Positions 40,753-53,158 of a DNA stretch of 64,000 nucleotides are shown here, one piece after another (positions within the stretch are counted from its first letter, which is position 1; each line of letters begins with the position of its first letter). The stretch spans positions 15,408,149-15,472,148 of the forward strand of contig CM069457.1 in NCBI GenBank assembly GCA_035610835.1, given 5' to 3'. The notes beneath the pieces are model-generated. The model made no database searches. It saw nothing but the letters and a program-made list of their open reading frames with translations, and was not told the origin of the DNA. A program made the translations under genes and the position numbers. This stretch comes from Ophiura sarsii (lineage: Eukaryota > Echinodermata > Ophiuroidea > Amphilepidida > Ophiuridae).

Positions 40753-41814
40753 TGGCCGTGTGTTTTGAACTCGCCACCCTTACCGTTGCATGTTCAGATT
40801 TTTACATTTTACACCATCTGAGATTCGAATTAGCATATCGCAATAACTATTTGTTCTACCCCATAAAAAGTATATATTTTCTGAACGGTAATCTCACAAG
40901 GAATCTAAATATGCTATTGGAATTTAGATAAGACTTAATGGTAACATGTTGTGATTAAGAATGTTCAAAAAATATCGATTTTTTTCATATTTTGATTTAA
41001 GCTCAATAATAATTTTATACCTATCCCAATCATAATTTTACTGTGCATATTTAAGTTCCTCATGCAATTACCCATCAGAACATAATAGTTGTTAATGGTA
41101 AACATGTTGAAATATACTATATCGAGAAGTAAATGAGCACAAACGTTTAAATTTCATATTTATTAGAGTTTACAAGTATATATTTTTTGGTATGCACCCT
41201 ATCCTGATTTAAACGGCATTTTTGAATTCCCCTATTTGAGAGCTTTCCAAAAATGTATAATTTTGCTATCATCGGTTAAATATTTCTTTTGTTATAGTCA
41301 TGTATGTAAAACCGATGAATTAGGGCAAGTTCACTGTGTAGCGAATAGGGAAAAAGCCAAGGACAACGCAATCGATTCATGATTACAATTGTTGAACAAT
41401 AGTTGTCACATTTGTTGAAACAGAATCTTATAGAATATAAAAAAATCTATAAAATGAGAGCAAAATCATGTTTGTACCGTACAGGGATGAGGAGTTATAG
41501 TAAATTGAACGTAGAATTGGGAACATTTTCTATATTTCCCATAGAGATTGCACACAGCGCCGCCGCCACCGCCGCCGCCGCCACCGCCACCACCCCTGAC
41601 TTTCACAACATAATCAATCATATCTCAGCCAAACATTTATAGAAATACCTGATTTATTAACACAATGTAGCTAGATAAATAGGCTTTCACATGACACCTC
41701 AACCATAGCTCTACCACATTTAGTTGTTGAGTTAATAGAGAGAGATGGATGATTCGTCACCAAAAATGCAACGCCACCACCCTTTTTGGGTGGCGAGTTC
41801 AAAACACATGGCCA
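40753..41814. mobile_element. Element Z, full copy, TA target
   Basis: TGTTTTGAACTCGCCACCC near the left end mirrors GGGTGGCGAGTTCAAAACA near the right end, extending to TGGCC...GGCCA, with TA on each side. Related sequence lies at 13772-14094 (left part) and 51000-51935 (most of the element). The interior has no transposase. A (GCC)n-type tract at 41559-41602 (CGCCGCCACCGCCGCC) lies near the right end. Confidence 0.75.
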
Positions 41815-41816
41815 TA

Positions 41817-42570
41817 TAGGGCTTGGGTGACCTAACTATTGACTGATATACAACTTACAAACAGTCTGTGAAAACAGTTTAGAATATATTTTGTGACAGA
41901 TACCATCACTAAATCTGATAGTTGATAACCCAGCAGTATAACATTTAAAGGCACAGTGTTAATGATTTTATACCATCCGTCATCATATGGCATCATTGTT
42001 GGAAGCTATTTAGCCATATCAAAAATTTGATTTAATACCATGCATATAGAAATTTCATAGGGTTGATACATTTTTATTTAATAATAAGTATAGGCTACAA
42101 ACAATTCATGTGGCAATCACTTATTAAACAACTGATGTAACTCTTGTATCTTGTTAAATTGCAATATTGGCATTATACAACGTATGTATGCGATAAGTTG
42201 CAATATTGGCATTCTATATATGCGTCCATTGATATATTCAAGATAATTATAGAAAGAGAGTTGATCGCATGGATCAGATTCATTTATCGTATTACAACAA
42301 CGTGACAGTCATACAGTAGCAACATCTAATCTATTTTGACGATGATCGAGTTATTCTTGGAGAGACAGTTGGTGATTTTCTCTCTGATGGTTTGTTTTCA
42401 TTTCTGAACGAAGCGTGGACATGATTTGGGTTAGGGATGTCCTGTAGGTTGTTGAGAGAGAATATTGGGACTCTGGCGGTCTTCCCCGGTGTGGATGTGG
42501 ATACTGACGCAAAAATACGGCCGTCGCTACTCCAGGCTGATATGCACCCGGGTGCTTTGGATGTGCGGTA
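41817..42570. other. No recognised gene
   Basis: TTGCAATATTGGCATT occurs twice (near 42160 and 42201). Otherwise featureless. Confidence 0.35.
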
Positions 42571-42980
42571 AAGGAGTGTTCAAGGGGTGTTCAAGGGGGT
42601 GTTCAAGGGAGTGTAGAAATGTAAAAGGTAGTGAACACTCCCTTGAACACCCCTTGACACACTTCTTTAACAACCCTTGAACACTCCCTTGAACACCCCC
42701 TTGAACACCCCTTGAACACCCCTAACACCCCTTGAACACCCCATTGAACACCCCCTTAACACCCCCTTAACACCCCCTTGAATACCCCTTGAACACTTCT
42801 TTAACACCCCTTGAACACCCCCTTGAACACCCCCTTGAACACCCCTGAACACCCTTGAACACCCCCTTGAACACCCCTTGAACACCTCCTTAACACACCC
42901 TTAACACCCCTTGAACACTTCTTTAACAACCCTTGAACACCCCCCTTAACACCCCCTGAACACCCTCTTGAACACCCCCT
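42571..42980 (-). repeat. Minisatellite of CCCTTGAACACC units (part 1)
   Basis: Imperfect 12-15 bp units of TTGAACACCCCC type run along this stretch. The first 40 bp are in the opposite orientation (GTGTTCAAGGGG), so the left end is itself a small palindrome around GTAGAAATGTAAAAGGTAG. Gly-rich frames on the minus strand are by-products. Confidence 0.9.
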
Positions 42981-42983
42981 TAA

Positions 42984-43222
42984 CACTTTCCACGCGGCTA
43001 TTATTTTTACCATACACAAAACAGATTTTTCAGAAACCTTTCACAATTTTCAAAGCGTATCTCAAGGATTACTGACCCAATACTAGGCATGTTTGTACTT
43101 ATGTCAATGCATTTCTCATGGTGATTCTGAATATGTTAATGAAATTCAATAATTTTGACATTTTTTAAACATTTTGTGAAATTTTGGAATGTCGTCTGCA
43201 GCCGCCTGCCGCGTGGAAAGTG
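42984..43222. mobile_element. MITE with TTAA target inside minisatellite
   Basis: TTAA at 42980-42983 and 43223-43226 flanks the inverted ends CACTTTCCACGCGGC and the mirror CCGCGTGGAAAGTG. The minisatellite continues on both sides. TTAA targets fit piggyBac-type transposition. A diverged relative lies at 20950-21090. Confidence 0.85.
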
Positions 43223-43226
43223 TTAA

Positions 43227-43300
43227 CACCCCTTGAACACTTCTTTAACAACCCTTGAACACCCCCTTAATACCCCCTGAACACCCCCTTAAACGCCTAA
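43227..43300 (-). repeat. Minisatellite (part 2)
   Basis: CACCCCTTGAACACTTCTTT and similar units continue after the inserted MITE. Confidence 0.85.
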
Positions 43301-43424
43301 AAAACGGTGTCAAGCAAAGTGCCAACTCCCCTGATGTAGTAACACTGATGACACTCCTAAATGAATACAAACTTAAACGACCAATTCCTGTCGTATATAT
43401 AATTCTATCCGTACTACTCACATA

Positions 43425-43960
43425 TTTCAATTTTTCTACCTATTTCAATTTGTACCTTGCGACGAATTTGTACCCTTTTGGCGTATTTGGCCGCCCTTAT
43501 AGACGGCCAAATACGCCAAAAGGGTACAAAATGTGAAAGGTATTGTACAAATTACTCACGTAATTCAATTTTTCTACCTATTTCAATTTGTACCTCGCGA
43601 CGAATTTGTACCCCTTGCGAAGAATACGTACATCGCCGAGAATAAGTACCTCGCGGCATTTGTACCTCTCAACCAAAGCGCACATATCTGGAAATGTGCA
43701 CATGTTAACTAAATCGTACCGATCGCTTTTTCTAAACTACCTTTTACATTTCTACACTACCTTTCACATTTTTGTGCACTATACCTTTTACATTTCTACA
43801 CTACCTTTCACATTTTCTACCTTTTACATTTGATACACTACCTTTCATATTTCTACACTACCTTTTACATTTTATACACTACCTTTTACATTTCTACACT
43901 ACCTTTCACATTTTGTACCCTTTTGGCGTATTTGGCCGCCCATACGTACGGTGCGTTAGG
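43425..43960. repeat. Palindrome and TACCTTTTACATTTC tandem repeats
   Basis: TTTTGGCGTATTTGGCCG and its exact mirror form a hairpin at about 43468-43528, and the same arm recurs alone at 43918-43940. Between them, units of CTACCTTTTACATTTCTACA are repeated about nine times (43735-43912). The mirror of that unit is present at 42611-42633, before the minisatellite, so all may belong to one compound element (42571-43960). Confidence 0.75.
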
Positions 43961-45446
43961 AATTGAGCGTTTCGTTGACGCAAAGGCAACGAGGTTACAT
44001 GTCGCGCAGTTTATGTCGTGATCAGCGAGAGGTTACATCAGACATGCTTGGCTTTACTTGAAAAGTGAGCCCTTTTTCACATTTTCCAAAGAAAACCCGA
44101 GTACACGATTGCTTGATGATGTCGGAAACTACCTACCTATAGCGGTAGCCTACCTACACTAGTAACTGGAAAGCGGTGAAATCCTCACAGTATTTTGCAG
44201 TAAATTCAGAAATGAGTAATTTGATGTGCACCGCACTCCATCATAAGGCAAAAAAACACCTAGTTGCTCGTTCTAACTCTTCTAATGGCCGATCTAAGAT
44301 GGCGGACGCCCCTTTTGCCAACACTTGTTTCGCTTTTTCCAACATGGTGGAAATGTTTTTGCTTCAAAATGACCACCACTTATCTAAGACTGGCTTTATA
44401 ACCTTAAAATGGGTACATTTCGCCTGTTGTGTTGTTCTTTAATTTTAACACAGTTTTTTTTAAAATATTGACACGTTCTCCATCAACAACATCAGTGTGA
44501 TCTTGAGATTATTAAAAAAACAAAACAATTAAAAAACAATTAAAAAAACACAAAGAAAAACCACAACTCTTTTTGATGCGGCAGCCAAAATGGATGCACG
44601 CGGGGACGAGAAACTACTATATATTTTTTATTTGGCCTAATATGAACCCGATTTATATTATTCATCAAACCCCGCCCCACTCCACCCACCCCGACACCCC
44701 ACCTGACACCCCCACCTGACACCCATTCCTGTCCTGCGTCAGCGTCGCCCCACCCCGATTTCCCCCACCGAGCACCCAAATCAAAACAATTGTTTGTCAC
44801 GCCTGGCTGTCTGCTTTTATCAATTGGGAATGCAGTATTTTAATGTTTACAAAAGAAAACTCGTGATTTTAAGCATGTTTAGTTTCAACATAATTACGTA
44901 TCGATTTACTGCGATACATGTACTAGCCTATTATTTTGAAAAATAAAATATAATCAACCTATCATTAATCAAACTTTTTGAGAATTTGGGAAAATCATTT
45001 GGTTGACAAAGTCCAAAATGTATGCTCTGATTTACAAATGCGCTCGCAGAGCCCGACATTTAAAGAAAAATGACTTTAAAATAATATTGTTGTTGTTGTT
45101 GTTGAAAATCTAGTATTTCATTAGAAAAAACCCGTAGATGGATACATGTTTTTCATATCAATATTTCAACATCGCGGCTTGTCAGGGCCCACTACTATTC
45201 GCGATTTAATATGGTATTTATTAATTGCAAAAAATAATAAATGGGGCCTTTTTCATTACAGTGCGTCCTTCCATTTTTATATGGTTCTTGTTTTTAGGAC
45301 ATATTGTTATTTACATTGTTTTTGTTATTAGTGTTGTTTATTTATCTTTGGTCATGTGTTATAAGCTCGCCTCCTTTTGCGTTACACACGAATTTTGGCT
45401 TTTGCGACATGATTTTAACTTTACACATTTATATTTGCTTGTATAG
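43961..45446. other. No recognised gene
   Basis: A CACCCC/GACACCCC-rich patch lies at 44660-44770 and a (TTG)n tract at 45088-45104. Short open frames here are not protein-like. Confidence 0.4.
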
Positions 45447-45877
45447 GGGAATATGGAGCAAGTGGACCGTGGGGCAAGTGGACCGAAATGAAGGATTTTG
45501 TAATTGTATGGGCATACTGCTTTCTTTTGAACAATACGACTTTTGTTGATACTTGACATATATCTTTACCTTCTACAATCCAAAACATTTGGAACTTTAG
45601 GGTATTTACACATGTGATTTTTCTCCATATCTTTGAAGCTAACTCCTTGAGTGACTGATTGAAAATTCACAGATAGTATGGGCGATATATGAAGATGGGT
45701 TTAGATCATGTTTAATGTACTTTATATGATTGACAGATATGCAACAGTAAATATATACATGCAGTACAGTCGTCTTAAGATACTAGGTGCATATTGCATT
45801 TGATGGGTGCTATATTGTAGTGTGCTTAGGGATTTTCCGAAATATGATTAAAACCATAGGTTGTGGTTGAAATGACC

Positions 45878-46130
45878 GTAAAATGGCGCATATTGCTCAT
45901 TTGGGACATTGGTCGTTTGGATTTCCGATCAATATTATCATTTAAAGAATGCTTCAACTTAAATCATTATCACGGGTATTCATTTGGTAGAGTTATTAGT
46001 TCATGAATTTGCAAATAACAAAGTACACCATTTCTTACTTATCTAAAGACACTCGTCTACTTGTAGGACCCGAACGCCGTAATATTTGCGAATTCAAAGA
46101 TACTCACTGGCTACAGAAATCTGTGTAATG
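45878..46130 (+). repeat. Repeat shared with 61005-61265
   Basis: GAATGCTTCAACTTAAATCA, GGGTATTCATTTGGTAGAGT and GATACTCACTGGCTACAGAA occur in the same order in both places. It lies in the part of the left arm that has no mirror on the right, so it may be a separate insertion. Confidence 0.7.
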
Positions 46131-47639
46131 GCTAAAAACAAAAATGCAGTTTTGCCTTTTTTTCTGAAATGTATTGGAGTTATTGATTATTATGACAAAT
46201 GGTGGTATGTTTTAAAACATTTCGGCGTAAAATGTATCACGTCGCAGGCGTGTTTTAATAACGTTTCATCTCGACAAAGTGCTACGTCATTTGTTGGGGT
46301 AAGTGGTCCGAAGGGGTGTGGGGCAACTGGACCGCCTGCAAAAACTTAATCAAAATTGTAAAATTCATTTTGAAAATGAGTTGTTAGTGTCAATAAAACA
46401 TGACTCGGTATTGAAATGTGAATAGGATATGAAATAATTCACATTCTTTCAAGTTCTTAGACATTTTGGGGCATTTCAGGTATAATACCACTATTTCTGA
46501 TATTGAAGGATTACAATACGACATGAAATTGCTTTAGAATGGTTTAAAACCTCGGTATTAAGAATTTCATCTTTATTATATTTTGAATGGTGTCTGTAAA
46601 GGTATTTGCTATGACGAAATATCATGATTTATGTATTTTATCCGCTGCTTTTTGTGCATATCAACCGTTGGGTCATCATTGTCATATTGACTAACTTCCC
46701 CTGTAACATGAAAATCTGGCTAAATATCAAGATGGTTTATTATAAGTACTAAATGATGATTATATGAAGTAAATAAAATCATTAATAGCCCAGGACATGT
46801 ACGGTTTGACCTAGACAAAATTGCAACATACATGGTTTTTGTTGTAATTGTTTCAAAATGCCCTTCCAAACATTATATTAAAAATCGATAAAATCTGAAG
46901 TTGGGGAAAAAATGCTAATTTGCATAACAATATATGGGTACATTTAGCCATATTAGTCGGGTATATACAGGGGTTACCGTGCACCCCCACCACCCAGGAC
47001 TCCCCCCAAACCATCTTTCAAGACTCTTTTCATGGTCCAACACATAGTCAGGATGTTACCGAACACAAATTCGTGTTATTCAAGATGGCGTCCAAAATGG
47101 CCACCAAAACTGGTCAATTTTCATAAAATGACATATAGCAATCAAAATGCGTGGTGAAAGTATAGTTTTAATAGTGGGATGTATGTATTAGACAACCAGA
47201 GACTCACATCCAGTAGTTTTGCTTTGTTAACATACCAAAATCCAGGATGGCCGCCAAATATTGTAAAATTACATAAAATGGCATATATCAACCTACATGA
47301 ATGATCAGAGTATAGTTTTAACAATGGAATGTATGTTAGACCACTAGAAACTAATATCCAATATGTTGGCTTTGTTAACATACTTGAAATCCAAAATGGC
47401 CGCCAACATGGCCCCAAAATGGCTCTAAATATTGTGAAAATCCATAAAATGGGATGATATCAACCAAAACGTATGTATTAGACCACTAGTAATTCATATC
47501 CAGATTTGTTGCTGTGTAATCACATACTTTAAGTCCAAAATGGCAGCCATAATGGCCGTTGTCAATGTAAAAATAGTCTATAAGAGTGTATACTATTGCA
47601 TCGCAATCCCCAAATACAATTTAGTATTATGTTCTTTTA

Positions 47640-48052
47640 AAGGAGGTGTCCCGCAAGCATAAAAGTGTGCATTATATGTTAGAAATATAACTATCGAGCC
47701 CAACTTTTGTAATGATATAGAAGAAAACACCACACTTATGACAAAAACAAATAAAAACCGCAATCTCTCAACATGCCCTTTTTAAAATTCGCGGCGATCA
47801 AAAGTCCCAGTGTCGATGATGTCATAGTTGTACAATACACATGCGCAAATTTGAGCACCGATACCCATGACGTCATCGACACCGGGACTTTCAATCGCCG
47901 CGAATTTTAAAAAGTGCATGTTGAGTGATGGCAGTTTTTATTCATTTTTGTGACTAGTACGGTGTTTTGTTCTATATAATTACGTAACTTCGGCTCGATA
48001 ATTATGTTTCTAACAAATAATGCTCAATGTTGTGCTTGCGGGACCATTCCTT
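47640..48052. mobile_element. Palindromic MITE, TA target, intact copy
   Basis: AAGGAGGTGTCCC and the mirror end GGACCATTCCTT, with TA on both sides. The arms pair through AAATTCGCGGCGATCAAAAG and CTTTCAATCGCCGCGAATTT. It is the same family as 21218-22145 but without a nested insert. Confidence 0.8.
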
Positions 48053-49071
48053 TAAGAAAAACTGCTAAGCTATTGCTTTTAGTTGTATAAGACCCCCCTC
48101 TGTGACAATTTTGATTCGGTATTCACTTTCCAAAATGGCTTCCAGATGGTTGAAGTTGATGCTAAATGACTTATATAAATCAATTGTTTTGTATTGTTAA
48201 TGACCATTACTGTACCCAATACCCCAAATCTAATGGGACAACATCCACTATTATATATGATAAAGTCTTGGGCTGTTTATCTAGTTTGAGTATTTATAAA
48301 ATATCCGGATTGCTGCAAAAGGTTAAAATAACTTAAAAGCAGTATTAGTTTATTGTTTAAGTGTTACATTATTAATAAATTATTGTATCTATAGCTTTTA
48401 ATCTACTCAGTAAACGTATTTGAATACTCTTTAAGTATATGACAAGGTATGATTGAATGGTATAGACTCCATTTTTACAATGTAATGTTATTAAGATGGC
48501 CATCATAATGACCACTAAAATTACCTCCAATTGGTCAATAACATTCCCGCTTCAAATGGTCAAAATATTTACCAAGGTGGCCACCAATTGATCAAAATGT
48601 GGTCAGAAATAGCCGGTTAATTGCACTCAGATATTATAACAGTAAGTAAAGGATATTGGATACTATCTCTGATTATTATGTTCATTGATACATTCATATA
48701 ACTCGCGATATATGGTTGGCCATAAATACTGGTTTGGCCAAATTTAACTGCTTGTTGATCCTATTGGATGGATATTTCAATTACTAAGGTAGGTTTTTCA
48801 AGTCAATAATTAACACCATAACATCACTGACCGATACAGGTATTTAGTTTATAGTACTGGATGATGTCGAATCGGCTATTTCTGACCATATTAAGATCAG
48901 TAGTTGCCACCTTGGTAATTGTTTTGACCATTTGGAGGTAGTTTTATTGTCCATTTGAGGTAATTTTAATTGTATTGTCATTATGATGGCCATCTTAATA
49001 ACATTACATTGTCAAAATTCATTCAATCACATCGTGTAATGTACAAATACGTTTACTTGACGGATTAAAAG

Positions 49072-49072
<1 letters not shown>

Positions 49073-49103
<31 letters not shown>

Positions 49104-49162
49104 TCAAAAATTCAAGTTTCGATGTTCATGACATTTTATATATATATATAGATATATATAAT
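49073..49162. repeat. (TA)n tracts
   Basis: Two dinucleotide TA runs (about 49073-49097 and 49137-49161) lie in the right arm of the large palindrome. Confidence 0.85.
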
Positions 49163-49496
49163 TTGGTCATTTCTAGTGTAACACTAATAATAAACTAATA
49201 CTGCTTTTCAGTTATTTTAACCTTTTGCAACAAATTGGATATTTTTAAATACTTAAACTAGATATACAGCCCCTAGGCTTTATCATAGAAATATAGCGAA
49301 TGCTGTCCCATAGATTAAGGGGTATTATTATTACATAGTCATATTAGTATAGGCATTTACAATATTTAAAAACAAAATTTAACATAAACTTAACCATCTG
49401 GCAGCCATTTTGAAAAGTCATACATAATCAAAATTGTCACAGAGGTGGGTCTCCTATCTAAAAACAATAGCTTAGCAGTTTATAACATACTGTTTG

Positions 49497-49558
49497 GTGA
49501 ATGTGCTGCAAAATTACAGCGCTTTCAGCCCTTTGGAAAAGGCACTATATAAATACTG

Positions 49559-49593
<35 letters not shown>
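49497..49593 (+). mobile_element. L2/SINE-type 3' tail with (ATT)n
   Basis: AGCGCTTTCAGCCCTTTGG, GGCACTATATAAATACTGA and a run of ATT triplets give the classic 3' tail shared by L2-clade LINEs and their SINEs. It is absent from the mirrored position in the left arm (about 47590-47620), so it is a later insertion. Confidence 0.75.
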
Positions 49594-49594
<1 letters not shown>

Positions 49595-51003
49595 ATACTC
49601 TTATAGAGTATTTTTACAACGGCCAATTTGGCAGCCATCTTGATTTAAAGGTATGTCATTACAAAGCGAAAATACTGGATATTAGTTACTAGTGGTCTGA
49701 AACGTACATCCCACTGTTAAAACTATACTTTCATCGTACGTTTTGGTTGATATTATTCCATTTTATGGGATTTGACATTTTTGACATTTTTGCAGCCATT
49801 TTGGGACCCATTATGGGGCCCGTTCTGGCAGCCATATTTTATGTTAAGTATGTAAACAAAGCAAACATACTTGACATGAGTTACTAGTGGTCGAATACTT
49901 ACATCCCATTGTTACAACTATATTTTTATCATACATTTTGGTTGATATTGTGCAATTTTATGGAATTTTGACCATCATTTTGGCGGCCATTTTAGTGGCC
50001 ATCTTGGATTTAGGTATGTTAACAAAGCACAAATACAGGGTATTATTGTCTTAGGGGTTTAATACATACATCCCACTATTAAAACTTTTCTTTCACCACG
50101 AATTTTGATTGTTATATGTCATTTTATGAAATTTGACCAGTTATGGCGGCCATTTTGGACGCCATCTTGAATAACACGAAATTGTTTTTGTTAACATACT
50201 GAATATGTTTTAGGACCATGAAAAGAGTCAAGAAAATTGGTTTTGGGGACTCCTGTGTGGTGGGGTTGCACGGTAACCTCTGTATATACCCGACTAATAT
50301 GGCTAAATATACAAATATATTGTTATGCAAATTAGCATTTTTTCCCCAACTTCAGATTTTATCGATTTTTAATATAATGTTCGGAAGAGCATTTTGAAAC
50401 AATTACATCAAAAATGGTTTATGTTGCAATTTTGTCTAGGTACACCCCTTTTTTTGGTTACATGTCCTAGGCTATAAAGAAAGGGGTATATATAGACAAA
50501 TGTATGGGGCGTCTGAATATCACAACCATGTAACCATTTAACTAGGTTCATACCGTTTTATCTAATAAACGTGCAGTCGAAAATTGCGCTTGCTTTGTAC
50601 ACCATTAGTATTACTGCTTTTTACACGTTAACCACGAAAACTGTATAAAACATGGGTTTCATGAGACCTGTATCATTTTTACACGTTAAATAATATGGAA
50701 ATGAGTTTGTAAAGAAAATACTGCTTAGTTACCGTGTTGTCAATCAATGATTTCTGTGTATTCTAACCGTTGCAACATATAGGACCAGTTGCCCCAACGA
50801 TGGGGTAACTGGACCGTGCCAAGTAAAGTTTTTAGTTAGTGGTAATTGGCCTTTTGTTTGGATATTTTTTAACATTGATTATATGTTATATGTAAACAGT
50901 TACATGGGTGATATTTTCATAGCAATTCCATAAATATTTACACGAGCTTTAAGCTTTTATATCATGAAATATGCTTAACCGGTCCAGTTGCCCCATCCTC
51001 CCT

Positions 51004-51935
51004 ACCCCACTGAGGTAGTAAAAGTCTACATTTTCTGAAGGGAAATTGCATGAGGAAACCAAATATGCCATTGAAATTATAGTACGACTAAGGACTAAAA
51101 TGGTATGATTCACAATGTTCGGGAAAATATCGGAGTTTTTAATTTTTAATTTGAGATCCATATATTTGTTATACCTACCCCTCATCATTATTTACTTTAC
51201 ATATTTGAATTCCTCATGAAATTACCCATCAGATGATATATAATTGTCAAAGGTTACTACGTCGGTAAGGTAATTATACCGGCTAGTGAATATCTCCAGT
51301 TTTTATTTTATATATTTTTAGAATTTTCAGAATTATTTGTTAACGATGTACTCTTTCCTGATCTAAACTGCATTGCTGAATTCCTCTAGTTACAAGCTTT
51401 CCAAAAATGTATATTTTTGCTATCATAGATTGAACACTTTCTGTTATAGTCATTCTTATAAATCCGGTAAATCGAGGCTATGACTGTGTAGCGAATAGTA
51501 AGAAAGCTGATGATCATGGTCTTATCCATAATTAATTAGTTGTTACAAATAGTTGACAAGTCTGTTGAACCACATACTGAAAGACTACTAAATATGGGAC
51601 CAGAATGGTGTTTGTAACATTAGGGGATGATTAGTTATTGTAAAAAGAACAAAACATGGGATTATCCCCATTGAGTTTGTACAGGCGGCACCCCTTCCGC
51701 CGGCACCCCTTCCGGCACCACCCCTGGTCCCCAAATTTCAAACAGCTGTATCTCCCTTTCTGTATTAGCTATACCAATGCAATTTTGCAGGCAGATAGCT
51801 TGTTATTAAGGCTTTCAAATGATTCCAAATTTGTTGACATAACTTTTGTGGTTTTAAAAATATCTAAGGAATATGACAGCATGAAACTAAAAAGTGTAAC
51901 AGCACCACCCTATTGGGAGGCGAGTTCATAACGCG
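51004..51935 (+). mobile_element. Element Z, partial copy
   Basis: CCTCATGAAATTACCCATCA, AGCTTTCCAAAAATGTATAT, TTTTGCTATCATAG and GACTGTGTAGCGAATAG follow the order of 41060-41350 in the full copy; the right end is GGAGGCGAGTTCATAACG. The left terminus is replaced by the large palindrome's end. Confidence 0.65.
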
Positions 51936-52020
51936 TGACCCTTTTGGTTTTTTTTGCTTGTTTGCAGTAGTGTTTGTTTTGGTTTTCGTTTGATTATTCG
52001 TTTTAAATTTATTTTGTTAA

Positions 52021-52043
52021 GGGGGGGGGGGGGGGGGGGGGGG
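52021..52043 (+). repeat. Poly-G tract, 23 bases
   Basis: Uninterrupted G23 just upstream of the ORF1 remnant of LINE 2. Confidence 0.95.
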
Positions 52044-52136
52044 TTGAGTCAGGAAAATTTGTCAAATTGTACACACTGGTAAAAGTGAGATAATGCAGCG
52101 ATCATAATTTGTGGAATTCCTTCTTTCAGAAGGTCT

Positions 52137-52628
52137 TTGTTTGATACCAAAGATGGTGTAAACAAGCTATGGGATGGTGTAAACAAGCTAGAAAGACAAT
52201 CGCGTCGAAGCAATGTCCGTTTCATAGGCGTGCCTGAAACTTCAGGGGAGAACGTTGAGCAGATGGTAAGCGAGATATTCAAGACAAAGTTTGACAGAAG
52301 CGATATCGAAATTGAACGAGCCCACCGAACTGGTAGAAATCAAGCGAAAGGTCACGGAGCACCACGTCCTCGACATATCCTAGTGAAGCTGCTAAGATAC
52401 AAGGACAAATCAGAAATAATGAAGAACCGACGTGAAGCATTGAAAAAAGAGCCGTACCACATTGTTGAAGACTTGACACATGCGGACTTAGAAGAGAAGC
52501 AACGGTATTCAGAAAAGGTTAGTGCTCTCTACAAGCAAGGGGCTTCAAACTGCGCTACATTGCCGGTATATGGAGGGACAGCTATGGTAAGCCAGCGTCG
52601 TTTTACGAGAGACCTAACCACACGTTGA
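52137..52628 (+). CDS. LINE 2 ORF1-like RNA-binding protein (L1 ORF1p type)
   Basis: The 163-codon frame starts in a short repeated DGVNKLWDGVNKLE stretch and continues RRSNVRFIGVPETSGENVEQ, IEIERAHRTGR, RHILVKLLRYKDKSEIM and a basic C-terminal part. This matches the RRM-like plus C-terminal domains of L1-type ORF1 proteins, which bind element RNA as trimers. The upstream coiled coil is missing or lost; an in-frame stop lies just before the first Met, so it is 5'-truncated or begins here. It precedes ORF2 by about 350 bp, as expected for ORF1. Confidence 0.7.
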   Translation: MFDTKDGVNKLWDGVNKLERQSRRSNVRFIGVPETSGENVEQMVSEIFKTKFDRSDIEIERAHRTGRNQAKGHGAPRPRHILVKLLRYKDKSEIMKNRREALKKEPYHIVEDLTHADLEEKQRYSEKVSALYKQGASNCATLPVYGGTAMVSQRRFTRDLTTR

Positions 52629-52977
52629 AAGGGGAGAGCGCGTCCCCTCTGCAAAACTCCACACGATCTAAACCTTAGAAGAGACATATAATCAGTTCCT
52701 GCTTATGACAGGAAAATGAAACGGATAAAGATATTGAACAATGTTGATTTATATATATAAAGTATCATTTTGATTATGACCAAGGTGGTTAATTTTTATT
52801 TGACTTATGCGTTGTCTCTGGACAGGAATCATGCACATATCTACGAGCCATCTACAAACTTTATTCAAACCCACTTAAGTTTGGGTGGTTCGACCAGTAT
52901 ATTTTTGTTGTTGTCAGTGTTTATTTCCCTTTCCTTTTCATTTTTGATATTTGTTGTTGTATTTATGTGTGTGTGTT

Positions 52978-53118
52978 ATGTCGCTCAAAATTGATGATAA
53001 CTGTATTGTATGTTTAAAAATTGTAAGAAATTGCCATAAGGATTTGCTTTGTAAATCATGCAAGGATTATATTCACAAAAAATGTACAAAAATGAAACCA
53101 AATCAACTTAAGTCTTAA
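52978..53118 (+). pseudogene. LINE 2 N-terminal PHD-like finger, left arm
   Basis: MSLKIDDNCIVCLKIVRNCH, then LLCKSCKDYIHKKCTKMK, stopping at a TAA created by a one-base loss. The mirror copy on the minus strand (53365-53159) continues to KNWMCQNCSNNV, completing C-x2-C, C-x2-C-x4-H-x2-C, C-x2-C. The finger would sit at the N-terminus of ORF2, before the endonuclease. Confidence 0.7.
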
Positions 53119-53158
53119 ATGCTAAAAATTGGATGTGTCAAAATTGTAGTAACAATGT

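Larger units (their letters stand above)
45447..51003. mobile_element. Large palindromic element, about 5.5 kb
   Basis: Sequence from about 46340 to 48750 is mirrored by about 48790 to 50800. Examples: CTAATTTGCATAACAATATA opposite its mirror at 50316-50336, and ATGGCGTCCAAAATGGCC opposite GGCGGCCATTTTGGACGCC. Both outer ends carry GCAAGTGGACCG or its mirror CGGTCCAGTTGC, and the motif also lies internally near 46297-46338 and 50772-50815. Nested insertions are the MITE at 47640-48052 and the LINE/SINE tail at 49497-49593. No transposase is seen. It could be a foldback element or an old inverted duplication. Confidence 0.65.

Noticed and set aside
42667..43019. Gly-rich open frames on the minus strand (GVQGGVQGVFKG style)
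   Set aside because: They are translations of the TTGAACACCCCC minisatellite and have no independent coding evidence.
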